This document shows positions 6,027-10,704 of a DNA stretch of 10,704 bases, one piece after another. The stretch is taken from positions 1 to 10,704 of the forward strand of contig CAMBXJ010000092.1 in the NCBI GenBank assembly GCA_945871455.1, given 5' to 3'. The notes below the pieces were generated by a model, which was not told the DNA's origin, searched no databases, and worked only from the letters and a program-made list of their open reading frames with translations. Numbering within the stretch: position 1 is the stretch's first letter; the number at the start of each line of letters is the position of its first letter. The translations under genes and the position numbers were made by a program. The DNA is from Asaia bogorensis. Lineage in GTDB: Bacteria > Pseudomonadota > Alphaproteobacteria > Acetobacterales > Acetobacteraceae.

Positions 6027-6033
6027 AAGGAGG
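6027..6033 (+). promoter_or_regulatory. Strong Shine-Dalgarno ahead of a small ORF
   Basis: AAGGAGG is followed after 8 nt by GTG 6042. It is the best ribosome binding site in the region between the redox operon and the SecA-like gene, and the SecA-like ATG has none of its own. Confidence 0.5.
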
Positions 6034-6041
6034 GTTGTTCG

Positions 6042-6236
6042 GTGCGTCAATACGGTCGCGCGAAGCCGGGCAGGAACACGATCCGGTCTCTCGGGTCCGC
6101 GTCCCGCCTGCCAAAGCCGGCGCGGGGCCGCTTCGGATATCCTGCCGCGCGGACCGTCGGCGAAGCGGCGTCCGCCGGCGGAATCGGGCCGTTCTTCCAC
6201 CACCGGGGACGGGTGCCGGCCCGCTTTGCTCGATGA
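6042..6236 (+). CDS. Possible 64-residue basic peptide coupled to the SecA-like gene
   Basis: The GTG start follows a strong AAGGAGG site, and the stop TGA 6234-6236 overlaps the SecA-like ATG 6233. The peptide is rich in Arg, Gly, Ala and Pro (start RQYGRAKPGRNTIRS, end FFHHRGRVPARFAR), has no cysteine and no membrane helix. About three quarters of third codon positions are G or C, compatible with coding but only modestly above the other positions. It could be a translated leader that couples ribosomes into the SecA-like gene, a partner or substrate of that ATPase, or a chance ORF in G+C-rich DNA. No family recognised. Confidence 0.4.
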   Translation: MRQYGRAKPGRNTIRSLGSASRLPKPARGRFGYPAARTVGEAASAGGIGPFFHHRGRVPARFAR

Positions 6237-8281
6237 CGCGGGCCGTTCGGGAAGCGATCCTCGCCGATCCTTCCGTACTGGCGGCGGGGCGGCCGTATTC
6301 GGAACGGTCGGAGAAAGAGCCTGGCCTGCACGACAAGGTCGCCGAATATCTGCTGGCCAATACCATCCTGCCGATCAGCGGCCGGCTCCGCGACCCCGCC
6401 CGCGGACTGCGCGCGATCGACGCCCATACCGCTCGGCATGAAGCCGCGCTTGCAACCAAATCGGACGTGGAGTTGGTGGCCCTGGCGCGCGGCATGCGGT
6501 CACGGCTGCGCCGGCAGGGCTTCGTGCCGTCCCTGGTCGGCGAATGCTTTGCCCTGATCCGGGAAGCGGCGCACCGCACCCTGGAAAAACGCCACTACAA
6601 GTCGCAGTTGATGGCCGGCTGGGGGTTGCTGCAAGGCAAGCTGGTGGAAATGGCCACCGGGGAGGGCAAGACCTTCGCCGCCACCCTGCCGGTCTGCACC
6701 GTCGCCCTGGCCGGCTACCCGGTACATGTCATCACCGTGAACGACTACCTCGCATCCCGCGACGCCGAGGAGATGCGGCCGCTTTATGAGTTCCTTGGCC
6801 TGACCGTCGGCACCGTCGTGCAGGGCATGGAGCGGCCGGAACGGCGGGCGGCCTATGCGTGCTCCATCACCTATTGCACCAACAAGGAACTGGCGTTCGA
6901 TTATCTCCGCGATGGCGTGGCGAAAGGCTCTGGGGGAAACAAGGGCGGCAGCCGGCTGCATCTTGCGTTGGGCAAACTGCGTGGCGATGCGGTCCAGGCC
7001 GATGGGTTGGTGCTGCGCGGTCTCTATTTCGCGATTGTCGATGAGGCTGACAGCGTCTTCATCGACGAAGCCCGCACGCCGCTGATCCTGTCGGCATCCG
7101 GTGGGGCGGCCGATGAGGCCGAGGTCTGCGAGCATGCACTGTCCGTAGCCGCCGCCCTGGCCCTGGGGGATGATTACAAAGTCGAACTGGCGGAGCGTCA
7201 CATCGAACTGACCGATGCCGGACGTGCCACCATCGCCACCCTGTCGAAGGGCCTGGACGGGATTTTTCTGTCCGCCCGGGCGCGTGAGGAGTTCGTCACC
7301 CAGGCGCTGGTCGCGCGCATCCTGTTCCGCCGTGACGAACATTACGTCGTCGTCGACGGCAAGATCCAGATTGTCGACGAATCGACCGGCCGCGTGATGG
7401 CGGACCGGTCCTGGGAACGCGGTCTGCACCAGTTGATCGAAGTCAAGGAAGGCTGCGAGACCACCGAACGCCGCGAAACCCTGGCTCGCCTGACCTATCA
7501 GCGCCTGTTCCGCCGCTATCTGCGCCTGTCCGGCATGACCGGCACGGCGCGGGAGGTGGCGCGGGAAATCCGCTCGGTCTACGGCCTGGACGTGGTGCGC
7601 ATCCCGCTGCACCGGCCATCCCGCCGGGTGTTCGACTCCGAGATCGTCTGTGCGACGCGGGACGAGAAATGGCGGGCGGTCGCCAACACGATCGCGCGCC
7701 TGGTGGCCGAGGGGCGCCCGGTGCTGGTCGGCACCCGATCGGTCGGCGCGTCGGAGGAGATCAGCGCGGTGCTGACCGCGCGCGGCATCCGCCACGCCCT
7801 GCTGAATGCGAAGCAGGACGATACGGAGGCCGAGGTGATCGCCGCCGCCGGGCAGGCATCAACCGTGACGGTGGCCACCAACATGGCTGGCCGCGGCACC
7901 GATATCGCCCTGGCGCCGGGCGTTTCCGAACGGGGCGGGCTGCATGTGATCCTGACCGAGTTCCATGACTCCCGCCGTGTCGACCGGCAGTTGTTCGGCC
8001 GCTGCGCGCGCCAGGGGGACCCTGGCGGTTGCACCTCCATCGTGTCGCTGGAGGACGATCTGTATGCCGTCTACGCGCCCAAGGCGACCGGATTGGTGAA
8101 GCGACTGGGCGGGGCGGCCGCGTTGGGGCCGGTGTCCTGGGTGGCGCGTCTGGCGCATGGATGGTTGCGACGCATGGCGCAACGATCCGCCGAACGGCGC
8201 AGCAAGGAAATCAGGGTGGCGAACCTGAAGCAGGATCGGCGTCTGGAGCAGACCCTGGCGTTCTCCGGACGCGGCGAGTAG
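6233..8281 (+). CDS. Accessory SecA-like translocase ATPase, shortened
   Basis: From ATG 6233 the protein is 682 residues; typical SecA has about 850-900. Motor motifs are intact: Walker A MATGEGKT (140-147), DEAD-type VDEADSVFIDEARTPLI (269-285), VDESTGRVM (381-389), SGMTGTA (433-439), TNMAGRGTDI (549-558) and the arginine-finger region GRCARQGDPGG (589-599). The segment between the DEAD box and VDESTGRV, which holds the preprotein cross-linking domain, is shorter than in E. coli SecA. The sequence ends about 75 residues after LEDDL (606-610), so most of the helical scaffold, wing, two-helix finger and zinc-binding tail are absent. An N-terminal extension of roughly 40 residues precedes the usual start. 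It is unlikely to be the housekeeping SecA. The ATG lacks its own ribosome binding site but overlaps the stop of a small ORF. The substrate is unknown. Confidence 0.9.
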   Translation: MTRAVREAILADPSVLAAGRPYSERSEKEPGLHDKVAEYLLANTILPISGRLRDPARGLRAIDAHTARHEAALATKSDVELVALARGMRSRLRRQGFVPSLVGECFALIREAAHRTLEKRHYKSQLMAGWGLLQGKLVEMATGEGKTFAATLPVCTVALAGYPVHVITVNDYLASRDAEEMRPLYEFLGLTVGTVVQGMERPERRAAYACSITYCTNKELAFDYLRDGVAKGSGGNKGGSRLHLALGKLRGDAVQADGLVLRGLYFAIVDEADSVFIDEARTPLILSASGGAADEAEVCEHALSVAAALALGDDYKVELAERHIELTDAGRATIATLSKGLDGIFLSARAREEFVTQALVARILFRRDEHYVVVDGKIQIVDESTGRVMADRSWERGLHQLIEVKEGCETTERRETLARLTYQRLFRRYLRLSGMTGTAREVAREIRSVYGLDVVRIPLHRPSRRVFDSEIVCATRDEKWRAVANTIARLVAEGRPVLVGTRSVGASEEISAVLTARGIRHALLNAKQDDTEAEVIAAAGQASTVTVATNMAGRGTDIALAPGVSERGGLHVILTEFHDSRRVDRQLFGRCARQGDPGGCTSIVSLEDDLYAVYAPKATGLVKRLGGAAALGPVSWVARLAHGWLRRMAQRSAERRSKEIRVANLKQDRRLEQTLAFSGRGE

Positions 8282-8316
8282 GGGTAGGTTCGAAAACCGG
8301 CCGCCGCCGCTATCCT

Positions 8317-8361
8317 CCCCCTCTCGTCATTGCCGGGTCAAGCCCGGCAAAGACGAGGGGG
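8317..8361. terminator. Strong hairpin downstream of the SecA-like gene
   Basis: The left arm (8317-8337) and right arm (8343-8361) pair almost completely, with TTGCCGGG/CCCGGCAA nearest a 5-nt loop and a 2-nt bulge further out. It begins 35 nt after the stop. The core resembles dispersed palindromes with CCCGGCAA that are common between alphaproteobacterial genes. No T-run follows, so it may be a bidirectional or Rho-assisted end, or a mobile-type repeat. Confidence 0.55.
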
Positions 8362-8436
8362 CCAAGGGGACGGTGCCGCGGTACATGGCTCGACCGGTAG
8401 ATTTTGTACCAACCGACCGAAACAATGACCCACAGG

Positions 8437-8545
8437 CAGTGCCTCTCTGTCATGGCGGCCGCAGGGCCGCCATCCACGACCTCCCTGGTTGCAGCTTGGG
8501 AAAGTCGTGGATGCCGGCCTGCGCCGGCATGACGAGGAGGCACTG
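8437..8545. repeat. Inverted pair of REP-like palindromes
   Basis: Two related arms face each other around a 23-bp spacer. Outer stem CAGTGCCTC (8437-8445) pairs with GAGGCACTG (8537-8545). Each arm holds its own hairpin: ATGGCGGCC/GGCCGCCAT (8452-8473) and ATGCCGGC/GCCGGCAT (8511-8530). Inner TCCACGAC (8473-8480) pairs with GTCGTGGA (8504-8511). This layout is that of a REP doublet (REPIN-like). Its place between convergent genes also suits a bidirectional terminator. No REP-associated transposase is in the window. Confidence 0.75.
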
Positions 8546-8577
8546 ACCGGGAGGGTCAATCTTTCCGCCTATAGGCT

Positions 8578-10203
8578 TCAGTCGAACAACGTGGCCAATC
8601 TCTGCTTGATGCTGTCGGCGATATACAGTGCCAAAGCCTGGATGGTGGAGGTCGGATTGACCCCCCCGGACGTCACCCAGATGCTACCATCGACGATGAA
8701 CAGGTTCTTCACGTCATGGCAACGACCCCAGGCATTCACCACCGACCGTTCCGGATCGTTGCCCATCCGCGCGGTGCCCAGCAGATGGCCCGGGCTATTG
8801 AGAATGGTCCGGGACGTGTAGAGATTGGTGGCGCCGGCCGCGGTCAGGATATCGCTGGCGCGGGCGATGCCATGTTCCATCATGCGGCGCGTGTTTTCGC
8901 TGATCGTATAGTCGATCTTTGCCGCCGGAATGCCGTGGCTGTCCTTCAGCACGGGGTCCAACGTCACCCGGTTGTGTTCCTCCGGCAGATCCTCGCAGGC
9001 GACGCCGATCTGGATGCGGCGATACAGCAGGTCGCGGTAGATGCGGTGATGATCCTTGCCCCAGGGCAGATGGCCGACCGAGGCGCTGGTAATCGCCTCG
9101 TTCACCACGCCGGTGCCGCGGGCGAATTGCAAGGTGTAGCCACGCACGAAATCCCGATTGGGGTCGGTTTCGTAGAACTCCTTGCTCCAGATCGACAGCA
9201 TGGGGGCGTGGTCGCCATCCAGCCGTTCGTCGACATAGCCGCGCACCTGCGGCCAGGGATGCAGCATCAGGTTCTTGCCGACCAGACCGCTGGAATTGGC
9301 CAGTCCGTTGGGAAACCGCGACGATGCCGAGTTCAGCAAAAGCCGCGGCGTGCCGATGCCGTTGCAGGCGACGATGACCATCTCGGCCGGCTGGAACCGC
9401 TCGATCCCGTCGGCATCGTAATAGATCGCGCCCGAGGCCATACCCTGTGCGTTGGTGGTGATTTCCCGCACCCGGCAGCGCGGGCGCAGTTCCACCCCGG
9501 CGCGGATGGCATGCGGCCAATAGGTGATATCGACGCTGGCTTTCGCGCCCTGGGCACAGCCCGGCGTGCAATGTCCGAGGTTGATGCAGGGCGCGCGCCC
9601 GTCATATTCCGTTGTGGCAATGGCCGAATCCGATGGCCACCAGTGCCAGCCAAGCTTGTTCATGGCCTTGGCATACCGGGTGCCGGTCTTGCCCAGAGGC
9701 AGCGGCGGCATGGTCGGCTGGTGCGGCGGATAGGCCGGATCGCCCGCGAGGCCGGCGACACCGGTCATGCGGTCGTTCTCGGCAAGAAACGGCTCCAGGG
9801 TCGCGTAATCGACCGGCCAGTCATCGGCGATGCCATCCAGCGACTTCACCCGGAAATCGGATGGGTGCATGCGCGGATAATGCGCCGTGTACATGACCGT
9901 GCCGCCGCCGACGGCGTTGAAATTGGCGACCTTCATCACGGAGTTGTCGTCGTTGACCGGATAATCCGTGTCACGCGCCCGCCGGTTCGGGCTGATGTCG
10001 AAATCGCCGTAGCGCCGCGCTTCCCAGTCGCGTCCATTGCTGGGGAAGTCGGATTGCTTCATCCAATCCCCTTGCTCCAGACACAGGATACGCATTTTGG
10101 TTTCGGCCAGGCTCCATGCCACCGCGGCGCCTGACGCGCCGGAGCCGATAATCAGGACATCCACCATGTCGTTGGTGGGGTGGGTGGTGCTGGACGGCGC
10201 CAT
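8578..10203 (-). CDS. GMC-family FAD-dependent dehydrogenase
   Basis: The 541-residue flavoenzyme has the FAD dinucleotide fold at the start (VLIIGSGASG, G20/G22/G25, with E43 as ribose binder) and the GMC signature end: H473 in SPGHLLGTARMG and N516 in GGVNPTSTIQALA, the expected catalytic pair. It probably oxidises an alcohol, sugar or polyol. Between 206 and 216 it has CINLGHCTPGC, three cysteines in C-x5-C-x3-C spacing, in the region where FAD glucose and gluconate dehydrogenases carry a 3Fe-4S cluster. GGAG at 10212-10215 is 8 nt before this ATG; M13 is a possible alternative start. The partner small subunit ends 33 nt upstream. No Tat signal is seen, so it may act in the cytoplasm. Substrate unknown. 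Confidence 0.93.
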   Translation of the reverse strand: MAPSSTTHPTNDMVDVLIIGSGASGAAVAWSLAETKMRILCLEQGDWMKQSDFPSNGRDWEARRYGDFDISPNRRARDTDYPVNDDNSVMKVANFNAVGGGTVMYTAHYPRMHPSDFRVKSLDGIADDWPVDYATLEPFLAENDRMTGVAGLAGDPAYPPHQPTMPPLPLGKTGTRYAKAMNKLGWHWWPSDSAIATTEYDGRAPCINLGHCTPGCAQGAKASVDITYWPHAIRAGVELRPRCRVREITTNAQGMASGAIYYDADGIERFQPAEMVIVACNGIGTPRLLLNSASSRFPNGLANSSGLVGKNLMLHPWPQVRGYVDERLDGDHAPMLSIWSKEFYETDPNRDFVRGYTLQFARGTGVVNEAITSASVGHLPWGKDHHRIYRDLLYRRIQIGVACEDLPEEHNRVTLDPVLKDSHGIPAAKIDYTISENTRRMMEHGIARASDILTAAGATNLYTSRTILNSPGHLLGTARMGNDPERSVVNAWGRCHDVKNLFIVDGSIWVTSGGVNPTSTIQALALYIADSIKQRLATLFD

Positions 10204-10236
10204 GATGGGGTCTCCGGTCTTGGCGGGGCGGTGGTC

Positions 10237-10692
10237 TTACGGAGCGTCGCGCCACATTTTCGGGCGGGCGCGGACCGGATCCAGCAGCGACCAATCCCCC
10301 TGTTCCAGGGTGTGGCCTTTCGGGAAGGGCGGGCGTGGTTCCAATCCCAGGGACCGCACGACGCGATCATCGCGGTAGTAGCATTGCAGGATGACGCGAC
10401 CGAGCGTGGTTGCCAGCGCGCCGTCGGTCGCCTGGAAGGAGTCCGCGGTCGCCTGCTTGCGGGTCGGATCGAGGTCACTGAACGCGCCGCCGCCGAGTTC
10501 CGCGATTTTGGCGAGGGCCTTCTTGATGTCGGCCATGTCGCGGCCGATGGATTTCTCGATATCGGCGAATATGGCCGGATCGTCGGCGCCGGGGACACGG
10601 AACTCCTCGCTGGCCGGGATCATCAGGCCGGCAATACTGCGCAGGTCGCGGCTTTCGGCCGGGGAGAGACCTGGTTCGGAGGTGGTCTGCAT
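10237..10692 (-). CDS. Gluconate 2-dehydrogenase subunit 3-like small subunit
   Basis: The 151-residue product matches the small subunit that pairs with GMC dehydrogenases: RDLRSIAGLMIPASEEFRVPG near the start (15-35) is the typical family opening, followed by mainly helical sequence with YYRDDRVVRSLGLEPRPPFPKG (about 105-126). GAGG at 10698-10701 precedes the ATG. Family members usually carry a Tat signal that exports the complex; this one starts MQTTSEPGLSPAESRD with no twin-arginine or hydrophobic segment. It is the upstream gene of a two-gene operon with the GMC subunit. Any genes before it lie outside the window. Confidence 0.85.
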   Translation of the reverse strand: MQTTSEPGLSPAESRDLRSIAGLMIPASEEFRVPGADDPAIFADIEKSIGRDMADIKKALAKIAELGGGAFSDLDPTRKQATADSFQATDGALATTLGRVILQCYYRDDRVVRSLGLEPRPPFPKGHTLEQGDWSLLDPVRARPKMWRDAP

Positions 10693-10704
10693 GGGGGCCT
10701 CAAT

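Noticed and set aside
5843..6232. Upstream extension of the SecA-like reading frame
   Set aside because: The open frame continues upstream across the last redox-operon gene, but residues there are Arg/Gly/Pro-rich with no SecA similarity. ATG 6233 gives the natural N-terminus.
4960..6579. Long minus-strand ORF of 539 codons
   Set aside because: It runs antisense across the four-cysteine gene and into the SecA-like gene, has a low-complexity Arg/Pro/Ser composition, and is an effect of high G+C.
8716..10134. Plus-strand ORF of 472 codons
   Set aside because: It is the antisense of the GMC dehydrogenase, whose motifs and ribosome binding site are clear. No motif supports the plus-strand reading.

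Overview
The window is high-G+C bacterial DNA that fits an alphaproteobacterium, perhaps in or near the Rhodospirillales. The clues are an iron superoxide dismutase, a phytoene-synthase-like protein of the complex I assembly (NDUFAF6-like) type, a Rieske/ferric-reductase membrane operon, an accessory SecA, and palindromic intergenic repeats of the REP kind. The taxonomic call is inference from gene content and style, not from a marker gene.

Left part (1-1832): the tail of an unidentified gene, a 19-bp symmetric dyad, a short signal-anchor-like ORF that ends beside a 127-bp fragment bounded by an 18-bp inverted repeat (a likely insertion-sequence remnant), a minus-strand TerB-like gene (606-1199), and about 630 bp without a convincing gene.

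Middle part (1833-3615): sodB on the minus strand, divergent from a squalene/phytoene synthase family gene on the plus strand. A 24-bp tandem repeat array fills most of the intergenic space and would lie in the sodB 5' UTR if the predicted promoter is right. After the synthase gene a TTGACA-type promoter candidate and a 15-bp tandem repeat array lead into the next operon.

Operon (3616-5966): five plus-strand genes, every junction an ATGA stop/start overlap. They are two small membrane proteins, a six-helix ferric-reductase-like haem membrane protein fused to a C-terminal Rieske 2Fe-2S domain, a membrane-anchored protein with a four-cysteine motif, and a third small membrane protein. I read this as one uncharacterised membrane redox complex. 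After a strong hairpin, a possible 64-aa basic peptide gene (good Shine-Dalgarno, GTG start) overlaps by ATGA the start of a shortened SecA-like ATPase (682 aa) that keeps the motor motifs but lacks most of the C-terminal half-scaffold.

Right part (8282-10704): a convergent intergenic region with a strong hairpin and a 109-bp inverted pair of REP-like palindromes, then on the minus strand a GMC-family flavin dehydrogenase preceded by its gluconate 2-dehydrogenase subunit-3-like partner. No cytochrome c subunit and no obvious Tat signal is visible for this pair.

The best candidates for undescribed biology are the five-gene redox operon and the small ORF plus minimal SecA that follow it.
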